The notes: generated by a model not told the origin, from the letters alone. Positions 26,374 through 35,366 are shown, counted from the first letter of the stretch. The stretch is DNA of 64,000 nt from Thermasporomyces composti (GCF_003386795.1 NZ_QTUC01000001.1:1550001-1614000), one strand, 5' to 3'. Numbers and translations are program-made.

Positions 26374-26537
26374 TCTGCGCTACCGACGTGTCCCCATCCG
26401 TGCCTCTTCTGTCGCGCACCTCGTCAGCGGGACGTGAGTCGTACGAACAGCGCACGCGCCCCACGAAATAGCTCGCGAGCTCCAGGACAACGCGACACGC
26501 CGTGCCGAGCAGGGCCGAGAGCGAGCACCGTTTCAAC

Positions 26538-26554
26538 CCCCCGGCAGCCGGGGG
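26538..26554 (+). promoter_or_regulatory. Strong GC hairpin in leader of the secreted-protein gene
   Basis: CCCCCGG-CAG-CCGGGGG forms a 7-bp stem with a 3-base loop about 95 bases upstream of the GTG start. It may be part of a structured 5' leader (riboswitch-like) or an attenuator; I could not match it to a known riboswitch class. Confidence 0.35.
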
Positions 26555-26649
26555 ATTCCTTGCGAACAGCGGCGCGACGAGATGTCGCTTGTGGGTGCCA
26601 CCAAAGCCCACGTCCATCTCGACGCATGACGAAGTGGGGGGAAATCCTA

Positions 26650-27417
26650 GTGAGCAGATCACCGTGGGGTCGGCGAATGATCGGCCGTCTCTTCAGCCGT
26701 CACGGACTGGCGGCCCAGGCCAGCGTGGCGCTCGTGGCGGGATCCATGCTGGCGGCTGCGTCTCCGGCGTCCGCCGCCACCACCGCAGCGCGGGAGCTGG
26801 GCACGTCCGTCGCCGCCGACGGAACGACGAACGACAAGGACGGTCACCACAAGCCGGATGGCTTCGAGGGCTGCATCGACTCCTCTCAGCAGGACAACGA
26901 CAAGTTCCTCGTCTACGTACCGAAACGCGACTCGTTGTGGGTGTGGAAGGAAGACAGGGGCGACGGCTCAGTCGACCCGTGGGTGCAGTTCACCGAGACG
27001 CCGGCCAACGGCGGCAGCGACCCCATTCCCAAGGGGGTGGTCTGCGCGACCATCGTGGCCAAGGGCAACGACGTCGCGATCACAGTCGTGACGCAGAAGG
27101 ACCACAAGCAAGACGTCTGGCAGACCGAGTGCACGGTCAGCCCTGACAACATCACCAACCCGTTCGACCCGAACGACCGATGCGACCCCTTCGAGCGACT
27201 CACGCCGCTGCCTGCCAACGGCGGCAAGGACGGCGTCGGCGGCAAGGACGGCGTCGGCGGCAAGGACGGCGTCGGCTACGACCCCAACGGTCCTCGCACC
27301 GGTGACGGTGCGACAGCTGCCACAGAAGGCGCCCTGGGCGTGCGCACCATGGCCGGTGGCGCTCTCCTCGCTCTCGCGCTGATCGTGGCCCTGCTTCGCA
27401 AGCGCACGACCACCTGA
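26650..27417 (+). CDS. Secreted, C-terminally membrane-anchored protein of unknown function
   Basis: 255 residues from GTG 26650 with GGGGGG about 8 bases upstream. Signal peptide (GRRMIGRLFSRHGLAAQAS, then VALVAGSMLAAASPASA). The mature part has four cysteines (GCIDSS, GVVCAT, QTECTV, DRCDPF) and Trp/Asp-rich text (DSLWVWKEDRGDGSVDPWVQF), then three GGKDGV repeats and a C-terminal TM helix GGALLALALIVALL followed by RKRTTT. That tail looks like a cell-wall sorting tail but lacks an LPXTG motif. The class F sortase starts 3 bases after its stop, so the two are translationally coupled; the protein is a candidate sortase substrate or partner. No known family was recognised. Confidence 0.75.
   Translation: MSRSPWGRRMIGRLFSRHGLAAQASVALVAGSMLAAASPASAATTAARELGTSVAADGTTNDKDGHHKPDGFEGCIDSSQQDNDKFLVYVPKRDSLWVWKEDRGDGSVDPWVQFTETPANGGSDPIPKGVVCATIVAKGNDVAITVVTQKDHKQDVWQTECTVSPDNITNPFDPNDRCDPFERLTPLPANGGKDGVGGKDGVGGKDGVGYDPNGPRTGDGATAATEGALGVRTMAGGALLALALIVALLRKRTTT
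27220..27273. repeat. 3 x 18-bp perfect tandem repeat
   Basis: GGCGGCAAGGACGGCGTC is repeated exactly at 27220, 27238 and 27256, encoding GGKDGV repeats just before the C-terminal TM helix of the secreted protein. Confidence 0.95.
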
Positions 27418-27419
27418 CC

Positions 27420-28307
27420 ATGGGCACGCACCGCTTCGCAGCCAAGCATCGCAAGCATCGCTCCGGAGCCAAGCATCGGCGGGAGGTCCTCCACGCTCGA
27501 CGGCGGACGTGGAGGGCCTCCACCCTCGTCATCGTGCTCGCAACCGTCAGCGGGTTCGGCCTCATCGCCGTCGACGCGCTGGGCTTGGCCGCGACGCCGT
27601 CAGGTCCGGCCCCGCCGCCGATGCCGACGGCGACGGCACCGCCTACGTCGTCCGCCTCGACCAAGGCGTCGCCGCCGGCGAGGACGACCGGGACACCGCG
27701 ACCGCCGAGAGGTACACCCACCAAGACGCCCCCGGGGCCGAAGACGGGCACGGCGGAGGCGCAAGCGAACGCGGCGACGCCGAATCCTTTGGCTTCGGTC
27801 TCCAGACCGATGCGCGTCGACATCCCGCGCATCGAGGTTGCGGCGCCGCTGACCTCGGTGGGCCGGGCGGAGGACGGCAGCATCGATGTTCCTCCGCCGC
27901 AGAAGCCCTACCTCGCTGCGTGGTACGACGACAGTGCCGTCCCGGGCCATCCCGGCCGGACGGTCATCGTCGGCCACCTGGACTCCCGCTACAGCGGGCC
28001 GGCCGTCTTCTACCACCTGGGCGCGCTCCGAAAAGGTGACACGGTGACGGTCACCCGGCGCGACGGCATCGTGGTCGAGTACGTCGTCGACGGGACCGCG
28101 GCCCACCCGAGGGACGAGTTCCCTGCCGACCAGATCTACGGGCCGAGTTCACGATCCGAGCTCCGGCTCATCACCTGTGGCGGCAGCTTCCGTCAGGCCG
28201 ACGGGTGGTCCCACAACGTCATCGTCTACGCCCACATGACGTCCTGGCACCGAGCCAGTGACGCCGAGCGCAAGCGCCCGTTGCGGTACGACACGCCGAA
28301 GGCGTGA
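27420..28307 (+). CDS. Class F sortase
   Basis: 295 residues, ATG 2 bases after the preceding stop. Basic head, TM anchor (STLVIVLATVSGFGLIAVDAL), a Pro/Thr-rich extracellular linker of about 70 residues, then the sortase domain at about 130-275: MRVDIPRIEVAAPLTSVG, VIVGHLDS with catalytic His186, and LRLITCGGSF with catalytic Cys253, followed by NVIVYAHMT. Class F sortases of actinobacteria are transpeptidases or hydrolases on the outer membrane face; their substrates are often unknown. The partner protein just upstream has a sorting-like tail without LPXTG. Converges with the acetyltransferase gene, only 2 bases between stops. Confidence 0.88.
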   Translation: MGTHRFAAKHRKHRSGAKHRREVLHARRRTWRASTLVIVLATVSGFGLIAVDALGLAATPSGPAPPPMPTATAPPTSSASTKASPPARTTGTPRPPRGTPTKTPPGPKTGTAEAQANAATPNPLASVSRPMRVDIPRIEVAAPLTSVGRAEDGSIDVPPPQKPYLAAWYDDSAVPGHPGRTVIVGHLDSRYSGPAVFYHLGALRKGDTVTVTRRDGIVVEYVVDGTAAHPRDEFPADQIYGPSSRSELRLITCGGSFRQADGWSHNVIVYAHMTSWHRASDAERKRPLRYDTPKA

Positions 28308-28309
28308 CG

Positions 28310-31000
28310 TCAGGTCCGCAGTCGGCGCAGGTACGGATCGACCGGCTGGGTGGGCGCCACCCGGATGCGGGCGTCGACCACACGGTAGTAGCGGTCGGTG
28401 ACGACGACCGGGTTGAGGTCCAGCTCCGCGACCTCGGGCAGCATCTCGGCGAGGCGCCCCACCCGCAGCAGCAGGTCGATGATGCCCTGCGTGTCGAGCT
28501 GCTGGTGCGCCTTCGGCCCGAACAGGGCCGGCGAGGCCCGCAGGGAGCCGAGCATCTCGACCGCGTCGCGGTCGGTCAGCGGCACGAGCCGGTAGGCCCG
28601 GTCACCGATCAGGTCGGTGTCGACGCCGCCCAGGCCGAACGCCACCAACGGTCCGAACGTGGGGTCGTTGTGCACGCCGATGAGCAGCTCCCGACCCGGC
28701 TCCACCATCGGTTGCACGAGGACCCCGCGAAGACTGGGGCCGAACCGCTGCCGCAGCTGTGACACGGCGGCGAGAACGCCTTGCTCGTCGCGGACGCCGA
28801 GGATCACCCCACCCGCACGGCTCTTGTGCAGGACGCCTTCGGCGATCGCCTTCACCACGACCGGGCCACCCTCCGCGCGGAACGCCGCGACGGCGCTGTC
28901 CGCGTCGCGGGCGACGACACCGGTGATGACCGGCACGCCGAAGTGAGCCAGCAGGCGGCTGACCGAGGGCTGGTCCAACCACCCGCCGTCGGGATTGGCG
29001 TCCAAGTACTCCGCGACCAGCGCGCGTGCCGCCTGGATGTCGATGTCCGGCAGGTCGGGGACCGTGCCCTTGGGGCGGGCCCTCCACTCGGCGTACCGGA
29101 CGGTCCGGGCGAGCGCCTCGATCGCGATGACCGGGTCGCCGAAGGCCGGGACCGGCCGACCCGCTGGGTCCGCCGGCCGGAGTGGCTCCACCACGGTGTC
29201 CTGGCCCACCCGGACGACCACGACCGGCTTGGGCGAGTCGGCCACGACGTCGGCCAGGCCGTCCGCTGGGTTCGCCACCGCCGTGGGCGCGGCGAGAACG
29301 ACGAGCGCGTCCACGTTCGAGTCGTGCAGGATCGCGCGAACGGCGTCGTGGAAGACCTCGTCCTTGACACCCGCCGTGGTGTCGACCGGGTTGAGCAGGC
29401 TCGCGGTCGAGGGCAGGAGTGTGGTCAACGTCCGCCGCGTCTGATCGGTCAGGTCGGGGAGCGCGAGCCCGTTGGTGGCGCAGGCGTCGGCCGCGATGAC
29501 GCCGATGCCGCCGACGTTGCCGACGACCATGACCCGGTTCCCGGCCGGGAGCGGCTGCCAGGACAAGACCGCCGCGGTGCCGACGATGTCGGTGAGCGAC
29601 TCCACCGGGAGGATCCCGGCTTGGCCGTACAGCGCGTCCCTCGTGACCGCGGGCGTGGCGGCCGCGGCAGTGTGCGAGGCGGCGGCCCGCTGCGCGGCCT
29701 CGGTGCGCCCCGTCCGCACCGCCAACACCGGCTTGCGCTCGGAGAGCGCTCGCGCCAGCGTCGCGAACTTCCGCGGGTTGCCGAAGGACTCGACGTAGAT
29801 GACGGCGAGGTCGGTGGAGTCATCGCGCAGCCACCACAGCAGCATGTCGTTGCCGCTCACGTCGTACTTGTCGCCGGTCGAGACCAGGTTGGAGATCCCC
29901 AGACCGGCCGCGGCGAACTGCTCGAGCAACGCGATGCCGACGCCCCCGGACTGGGTCACCACCCCGATCCGGCCGGCTGGGACGGGGCCACGCGCGAAGG
30001 TCGCGTTGAGGCGAACATCCGGGTCGGTGTTGATGACGCCCAGGCAGTTCGGGCCGACCAGCCGCATCCCGTGTCGACGAACGGCGGCGAGCAGACCTCC
30101 GGCGAGCTCGGCGTCACCGGTCAGGCCGGCGGTGATCACCGCGAGGGCGCGCACGCCCCGCTGGCCGCACTCCTCGGCGACCTGGGGCACCGCGGCGGCG
30201 GGGACGCACAGCACGGCGAGGTCCACGTCGGGTGGGAGATCGCGGGCCGACGCGACCACGCGCAGTCCGGCGATCGTCTCGGCGCGCGGGTTCACCGGAT
30301 GGCAACTGCCTGTGAACCCCTCTGCCAGGAGGTTGGCCACCACCGCGTGACCGATCGCGTCAGCCCGGCGGCTCGCCCCGACCACCGCCACCGACCGCGG
30401 ACGCAGCAGCGCGCGCAGACTGGCGACCCCGGCTTGACGTTCACGCTCACCCACCTCGGGCGGATAGCCCTCGACCAGGTTCATCCTGACGTGGTAGGTC
30501 GAGCCCTCCGACCGCATCGTCAACGGCATTCCGGCGTCCCGGAACACCTGAATCATCGAGGCGTTCTCCTTCAGCACCTCGGCGACGAACTGCCGGACGC
30601 CTCGCTGGCGCGCGGCCGATGCGAGATGCTCGAGCAGCAGCGTGCCCAGGCCACGCGCCTGGTGACGGTGGTCCACCGCCAAGGCGACCTCGGCCTCGCT
30701 GGGATCAGCCAGCACCTCGAAGTGCGCCACGCCCACGAGCTCCTCGCCGAGGAAGCCACCCAGCGTCAAGCGGTGGACGTCGTCCGGCTGGACGATCCGG
30801 TCCAGCACCGGCTCGAACCCGGCGGGACTCGTGGTGAAGAAGCGGAAGTAACGATCGCGCTCGGGAAGCCCGTGGTGGAGGCGAAGAACCGCGTCACGAT
30901 CGTCGGGGCCTAGGGGACGAATGTGTGCGATCCGACCATCGGCGAGGATGACCCGAACCGTCTCGGCCGTCTGGACCGCCCCAGCTGTGCTCGCGCTCAT
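28310..31000 (-). CDS. Bifunctional GNAT acetyltransferase / ADP-forming acyl-CoA synthetase-like protein (Pat type)
   Basis: 896 residues. GNAT domain at about 15-175 (IRPLGPDDRDAVLRLHHGLPERDRYFRFF is the Pat signature; VDHRHQARGLGTLLLEHLASAARQRG is the acetyl-CoA loop). Then CoA-binding domain (SVAVVGASRRADAIGHAVVANLLAEGF), succinyl-CoA-ligase-like domain (GRIGVVTQSGGVGIALLEQFA) and C-terminal ATP-grasp (SRLLAHFGVPVITGVVARD, GPVVVKAIAEGVLHKS, ELLIGVHNDPTFGPLVAFGLGG, LDLNPVVV). Protein lysine acetyltransferases of this type control acetyl-CoA synthetase. In Salmonella Pat the GNAT domain is C-terminal; here it is N-terminal, as reported for streptomycete enzymes. Whether the ligase half is active is not clear. 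Confidence 0.88.
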   Translation of the reverse strand: MSASTAGAVQTAETVRVILADGRIAHIRPLGPDDRDAVLRLHHGLPERDRYFRFFTTSPAGFEPVLDRIVQPDDVHRLTLGGFLGEELVGVAHFEVLADPSEAEVALAVDHRHQARGLGTLLLEHLASAARQRGVRQFVAEVLKENASMIQVFRDAGMPLTMRSEGSTYHVRMNLVEGYPPEVGERERQAGVASLRALLRPRSVAVVGASRRADAIGHAVVANLLAEGFTGSCHPVNPRAETIAGLRVVASARDLPPDVDLAVLCVPAAAVPQVAEECGQRGVRALAVITAGLTGDAELAGGLLAAVRRHGMRLVGPNCLGVINTDPDVRLNATFARGPVPAGRIGVVTQSGGVGIALLEQFAAAGLGISNLVSTGDKYDVSGNDMLLWWLRDDSTDLAVIYVESFGNPRKFATLARALSERKPVLAVRTGRTEAAQRAAASHTAAAATPAVTRDALYGQAGILPVESLTDIVGTAAVLSWQPLPAGNRVMVVGNVGGIGVIAADACATNGLALPDLTDQTRRTLTTLLPSTASLLNPVDTTAGVKDEVFHDAVRAILHDSNVDALVVLAAPTAVANPADGLADVVADSPKPVVVVRVGQDTVVEPLRPADPAGRPVPAFGDPVIAIEALARTVRYAEWRARPKGTVPDLPDIDIQAARALVAEYLDANPDGGWLDQPSVSRLLAHFGVPVITGVVARDADSAVAAFRAEGGPVVVKAIAEGVLHKSRAGGVILGVRDEQGVLAAVSQLRQRFGPSLRGVLVQPMVEPGRELLIGVHNDPTFGPLVAFGLGGVDTDLIGDRAYRLVPLTDRDAVEMLGSLRASPALFGPKAHQQLDTQGIIDLLLRVGRLAEMLPEVAELDLNPVVVTDRYYRVVDARIRVAPTQPVDPYLRRLRT

Positions 31001-31279
31001 GGGTGCGCCCCTTGTCCTCGGTTATCGGCTCTGCGTCCACGCTATGCCCGCCTCGACGAGGTGTCCGTCTCCTGGATCACTTTTCGTTGATGTCCTAGGT
31101 CACACCAGGCTCGCCGGCGCACGTGCCTTCGAGCCCGCAGGTTCTCCTGTGCTGCGGTGGCCGGCGCCCCGGGCACCGGACGGGCACCGGCTGCCACAGC
31201 GCAACCTGTCCTTGACATGGAGGCGGCCCGACGACCGACGCGCGGGCCTGGACCGCCGTCCGGTGTGGAGCGTGGGCAA

Positions 31280-31858
31280 TCAGCCGATCGACGACGCGGC
31301 AGCGGGCTCACGCTCGCGCTCGAGCTTCTGGCTGAGCGCGCGGACCGCCTCGGTCAGTCCGCGGAGCTGGCGCTCGACCTCCGACAGCCGGTCATCGACG
31401 GAGGAGCTCCGCGCCCTGGGAACCGTCGGAGCCGCGCCGTCCGGCCGCAACAGACGCGCGATGTGGTTGGGGACCTGCAGGAGCGCCGACTCGAGCTGGC
31501 CGGCGGAGAACATCTGGCGCATGGCCGCAGACACCGCCGACACCGCCTTGGGCGCGTCCTCCACCGAGATCATGGCCTCCTGGCAGAAGGTGCGAAGGAA
31601 GTCCTCGACGTCGGTCTTCACCGGAACCCTGCTGGGCGTCCACCCGTCGTAGAAGACTCCGCGCAGGATCTCCGGGAGCTGCGCCGCGAAGTGCGCGGCG
31701 CCCTCGACCGTCAGCCGGTCCCGGACCGCGTGCAGCCATGCTCGGACGACCCGGAACGCGTAGTCGCAGTCCTGGGTGCCCAAGTGCTGAGCGACCGTCG
31801 TCAACCAGTCGTAGGCGGTGTGTTCGGCGCGCGCCAGCGCGTGTGAACGGGCCCTCAT
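31280..31858 (-). CDS. DUF2267 domain protein
   Basis: 192 residues. The first 135 match the DUF2267 all-helical repeat (TAYDWLTTVAQHLGTQDCDYAFRVVRAWLHAVRDRL, EGAAHFAAQLPEILRGVFYDGW, DVEDFLRTFC). A C-terminal heptad region (SVDDRLSEVERQLRGLTEAVRALSQKLERE) should form a coiled coil. Function of the family is unknown; DUF2267 genes often lie near stress or oxidoreductase genes. No signal peptide. Stands alone between 280-bp and 190-bp gaps. Confidence 0.8.
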   Translation of the reverse strand: MRARSHALARAEHTAYDWLTTVAQHLGTQDCDYAFRVVRAWLHAVRDRLTVEGAAHFAAQLPEILRGVFYDGWTPSRVPVKTDVEDFLRTFCQEAMISVEDAPKAVSAVSAAMRQMFSAGQLESALLQVPNHIARLLRPDGAAPTVPRARSSSVDDRLSEVERQLRGLTEAVRALSQKLEREREPAAASSIG

Positions 31859-32047
31859 CGTCCCTCCCTCGTCGTCGCGGTAGCTGGGTCGTCTTCCCAG
31901 CCTCCGCCGGGACGCGCTGTCAGGTCAGAGCCGAAGGTCCCGCTCGCCGCAATGGGGCGATCAGGCGCGATCCGCCACGACGAGCCCTGGTTCGCGTGGT
32001 GTGTCACCTAGGCCACCCCGCGCTCCGCTCGTCGCCCGGCGAAGCGA

Positions 32048-32944
32048 TCAGCGTCGTTCCGCCGCGACCAGCTCGCGGGTCGCGGGCGCCACCTCGGAGG
32101 CGAACACCTCGATGGCCGTCGGGTCATCCCCCATGAGGATGAACCCGGTCACACCATGGGTCAGGGTGAGATCCGCGAGCTGCTCGGCCCACTGGCGAGG
32201 CGGTCCGACGAGCAGCCCTGAGCCCGTGGACGCGAACTGGCCGGCGATGTTGAGCATCCGGCGCACCGCCGAGGGATCACGGCCCGCCGCGATCGCCCCC
32301 TCGTCGATGTGGCGGTTCATCGTCGGGAGGTCCGAGATGCCATGGGGCAGGTAGGACAGCGTTGGCAGCCAGCCGTCCCCCATCCGCCCGATGAGCCGCA
32401 GCATCCTCGGCTTGTAGCCGCCGATCCAGACCTGGATGTCGTGGGCCGGCGCCGGACCTCGCTTGGCGCCGTTCACCTGGTAGTACGTGCCGCGGACGCG
32501 CACGCCGCCCCGCTCGTCGGCGGCCCACAGGCCCCGGATGATCTCGATCGCCTCCGCCAGCGCGTCGACGGCCTGCCCAGGGGCCAGCCGGCGACCGCCC
32601 ATCCCCTCGATGGCATCCCAGTAGCCACCGGCGCCGATGCCGAGCTCGAACCGACCCCCGCTCAGCAGATCCAGGCTCGCCGCGGCGCGAGCCAGCACGG
32701 CGGGCGGGCGAAGCGGCAGGTTGTGCACGTTGCCCGCGACCCGAACGCGTTCCGTCCGGGACGCGACGAACGAGAGCAGCGTCCACGTGTCGTGGAAGGT
32801 CGGCAGGTACGGGTGGTCCTGGAACGTCACGAGGTCCAAGCCGACCCGATCGGACAGGACCGCCAGGTCGACCGCCTGCGTGACGGGGCTCGCCGTCGGC
32901 GTGATGAAGGTTCCGAACAGCAGCTCGTGCCCGTAGTCGGTCAT
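32048..32944 (-). CDS. LLM-class (luciferase-like) flavin/F420-dependent oxidoreductase
   Basis: 298 residues; ATG with GGAGGAG upstream. TIM-barrel luciferase-like domain: LLFGTFITPTASP, LDLVTFQDHPYLPTFHDTWTLLSFVA, RVRVAGNVHNLPLRPPAVLARAAASLDLLSGGRFELGIGAG, VWIGGYKPRMLRLIGRMGDGWLP. In actinobacteria this branch usually uses F420, but FMN cannot be excluded from sequence. Downstream by 31 bp of a fusion protein whose first 300 residues are a clear paralogue, so the two arose by duplication and are cotranscribed. Confidence 0.87.
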   Translation of the reverse strand: MTDYGHELLFGTFITPTASPVTQAVDLAVLSDRVGLDLVTFQDHPYLPTFHDTWTLLSFVASRTERVRVAGNVHNLPLRPPAVLARAAASLDLLSGGRFELGIGAGGYWDAIEGMGGRRLAPGQAVDALAEAIEIIRGLWAADERGGVRVRGTYYQVNGAKRGPAPAHDIQVWIGGYKPRMLRLIGRMGDGWLPTLSYLPHGISDLPTMNRHIDEGAIAAGRDPSAVRRMLNIAGQFASTGSGLLVGPPRQWAEQLADLTLTHGVTGFILMGDDPTAIEVFASEVAPATRELVAAERR

Positions 32945-32975
32945 CGCGGTCTCCTCCTCTGGCGCCTGACGGCGG

Positions 32976-35228
32976 TTAGGCCCGGGGCGCCGGCGTGATG
33001 TTGAAGTTGTCGCGGAACACGTTGTCGGGGTCGTAGCGCGCCTTGAGCTCCCGCAACCGGGCGAGCGTGCGGGGTGGGAAGGCGTCGTTCAGCCGCTCCG
33101 GGCGCGGGTCGGTCTCGAAGTTGAGGTAGAGCCCGTGGAAGTGGCCGCTCATCCGGTCCCACGCCTGGTCCAGCCGGCGGCGGTCGACGCCGAACGCCGT
33201 CAGGGAGAACGCGGCGGACCGGTGCGCGTACGCCGTCGCGTCCGGCGGGACGTCGGCGATCGCGCCACCCACCGCGCGGAACTGGAAGAAGTACGTCGCC
33301 CCACTGTGCAGGAAGCGGGCGGCCGCCTCCGCGAACTCCGGCGTCATGTGGTCCACGAACGCCGAGCGGGTCACCGGCTCGCCACGGCCGTCGTGCTCGT
33401 CACCGCGCGCGTTCGCCATGATCGCGGCGTACGGGGCGAGCACCACGGTCTGGTCGTAGAGCGGACCCACGCGCGTCAAGGGCGCGAGCCGGTCGAGGAT
33501 GACGTCCGGCTGGTCGGAGGCGACCATGGCCATGAGCTGGGCCACCGGCGGCTGACCGCCACGGCGTGGCGCCAGGGCGAGGAAGCTGGTGAGGTCCCGC
33601 GGGGCTGTCTCCTGGATCTCCCCCCAGCGCCGCAGCAGGCTCGCCGCGTCACTGGCGTCGAAGACGAACTGGCCCCAGCCGACGTCGCCCACCTCGTCGA
33701 CCTCGAACTCGAACGACGTCACGATGCCGAAGTTGGATCCGGCGCCCCGGACCGCCCAGAACAGGTCGGCGTTCTCCTCCTCGCTCGCCCGCACCAGCGT
33801 GCCGTCGGCCAGCACCATCTCGACGGCGCGGATGTGGTCGATGGTCAACCCGTGCGCGCGGCCGAGGAAGCCGATGCCTCCGGCGGTGGCGAGCCCTCCG
33901 ACACCGACGCCGCCGTAGTCGCCCGAGGTCAGCGCCCAGCGGTGGGGTGACAGCGCCGCGGCGACCTCCATCCAGCGGGCGCCTGGCCCGATGCGGACCC
34001 GGCGGGTCGCCGGGTCGAGCACCTCGATCGTGTTGAGCTTGGAGACGTCGAGGACGAGCCCGCCGTGGTTGGTGGACCGGCCGCTGATGCCGTGCCCCGC
34101 GCTGCGCAGGCTGAGCGGCAGGTGGGGATGGGTCCGGGCGAACGCCAGCGCGTCGACCACCTGCTCGACGTTCCTCGGCTGCAGGACCAGACCCGGAGCG
34201 CCGCCCCGCAGGTACGTCGACTTGACCCGGGCGTAGCCGGGGTCACCCGGCTCGATCACGGCGTCCGCGAGTGACGCCGGCACGGCGTCGTAGTTGATGC
34301 CGGGGAGCCGCTTCGCGCGCACCTCGGCTCGGCGCATCCTCCGCGTGGAGGACACGCCCGGCAGCTCGCGCTCCACCGCCTCCCGCAGCGCCGGCACGAC
34401 CTCGCTCGCGAAGCGTTCGAGGACCTCGGGGATGTCGGAGGCGACGAGGAACGTGCCGACCCCGTCGTCCACCACGAGCGGCAGCAGCTCGTCCACGCAC
34501 TGCTCGCTCGGTCGCCGCGCCAGCCCGCCCTCGATCGACTGGTCGGTGATCGTGACGATCCGCCGAATCTCCCGAGGGTCACGCCCGGCCTCCTCGGCCG
34601 ACTCGTCGATGATCTTGTGACAGGCGCGGAGCTGGCCGGGCGCCAGGGCGTCGAGCGCCACGTGCCAGGCGTCGGCCTTCTGGCCGGCCAACCGGAGCAT
34701 CCCGGGCTCCAGTGCCTGGAGCCACACCGGGATGTCGTGGGCGGGCGTCGGTCCGCGCTGGGCGCTCGGCACCCGGTAGTGCGTGCCGGCGTACGTCAAG
34801 GGCGAGCGCTGGTTGGTGTCCCAGACTCCGCGCAGCACCTCGACGGCCTCGGCGAACGCCTCGACCCGCTGGTCCGGTGACAGCCGCCGGCCGCCCATCG
34901 CCTCGTCGGCCGAGGCGTCGGCGCCGAGGCCGACCTCCAGGCGCCCGCCGGAGAGCAGGTCGAGGCTGGCCGCCGCGCGCGCCAGAACCGAGGGGGGACG
35001 AAGCAGGGGGTTCGTGACGTTCGCGACCAGACGAACCCGTCGCGTCCGCCCGGCCACCCAGGGGAGCAGCGTCCAGGCGTCGAGGTCGGCGAGGTGCGGC
35101 TTGTCGGGGAAGACGACGAGGTCGTAGCCCAGACGTTCGCAGCGTTGCGCCAGCGAGACGACCGCGTCCGGGGACCCGGCCGTCGGGGCCAGGCACGCCC
35201 CGAACTCCAACCGGTGGCCGTAGTTCAC
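32976..35228 (-). CDS. Fusion: LLM-class oxidoreductase + berberine-bridge-type FAD oxidase
   Basis: 750 residues from GTG 35228. I prefer this start because GGAG lies 9 bases upstream, it aligns with the start of the paralogue (VNYGHRLEFG versus MTDYGHELLFG), and the longer ATG at 35273 would lie inside the palindrome at 35260-35279. Residues 1-290 are luciferase-like (LGYDLVVFPDKPHLADLDAWTLLPWVA, PPSVLARAAASLDLLSGGRLEVGLGA). Residues about 310-750 are a PCMH/BBE FAD oxidase: covalent-flavin His in SAGHGISGRSTNHGGLVLDVS, GGVGVGGLATAGGIGFLGRAHGL without the second (6-S-cysteinyl) Cys, and the BBE tail RYDPDNVFRDNFNI. Likely two coupled redox reactions on one substrate; both halves look intact. 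Confidence 0.87.
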   Translation of the reverse strand: MNYGHRLEFGACLAPTAGSPDAVVSLAQRCERLGYDLVVFPDKPHLADLDAWTLLPWVAGRTRRVRLVANVTNPLLRPPSVLARAAASLDLLSGGRLEVGLGADASADEAMGGRRLSPDQRVEAFAEAVEVLRGVWDTNQRSPLTYAGTHYRVPSAQRGPTPAHDIPVWLQALEPGMLRLAGQKADAWHVALDALAPGQLRACHKIIDESAEEAGRDPREIRRIVTITDQSIEGGLARRPSEQCVDELLPLVVDDGVGTFLVASDIPEVLERFASEVVPALREAVERELPGVSSTRRMRRAEVRAKRLPGINYDAVPASLADAVIEPGDPGYARVKSTYLRGGAPGLVLQPRNVEQVVDALAFARTHPHLPLSLRSAGHGISGRSTNHGGLVLDVSKLNTIEVLDPATRRVRIGPGARWMEVAAALSPHRWALTSGDYGGVGVGGLATAGGIGFLGRAHGLTIDHIRAVEMVLADGTLVRASEEENADLFWAVRGAGSNFGIVTSFEFEVDEVGDVGWGQFVFDASDAASLLRRWGEIQETAPRDLTSFLALAPRRGGQPPVAQLMAMVASDQPDVILDRLAPLTRVGPLYDQTVVLAPYAAIMANARGDEHDGRGEPVTRSAFVDHMTPEFAEAAARFLHSGATYFFQFRAVGGAIADVPPDATAYAHRSAAFSLTAFGVDRRRLDQAWDRMSGHFHGLYLNFETDPRPERLNDAFPPRTLARLRELKARYDPDNVFRDNFNITPAPRA

Positions 35229-35259
35229 GCCGATCCGCTCCAAGTCACCGAGCCGAGAT

Positions 35260-35279
35260 AGTTGATTCTTCAATCAACT
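35260..35279. promoter_or_regulatory. Perfect 20-bp palindrome, MarR-like operator
   Basis: AGTTGATTCTTCAATCAACT has 8-bp perfect arms around CTTC and sits 31-51 bases upstream of the GTG of the oxidoreductase fusion, where it would cover the promoter or transcription start. TTGA-N-TCAA symmetry is typical of MarR/PadR-family sites. No such regulator lies next to it. Confidence 0.6.
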
Positions 35280-35366
35280 GGCATCCTACAGCCACCCTGC
35301 AACCTCCACGGCCGTCGCCGCGCTCTGGCGGGCCTCAGCTCGTCCGTGACCCCGGGGGACGGTCGC

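Larger units (their letters stand above)
26275..26649. other. Intergenic region with terminator and leader hairpin
   Basis: 375 bp between the pyruvyl transferase and a secreted-protein gene. It holds a terminator-like hairpin at 26348-26373 and a strong 7-bp G/C hairpin at 26538-26554. An upstream in-frame extension of the next gene to 26434 or 26626 is possible but has poorer ribosome binding sites than GTG 26650. Confidence 0.6.

Noticed and set aside
26521..26570. CRISPR-like repeat (GTTTCAACCCC followed by a stem)
   Set aside because: Only one copy; no spacers or cas genes in the window.
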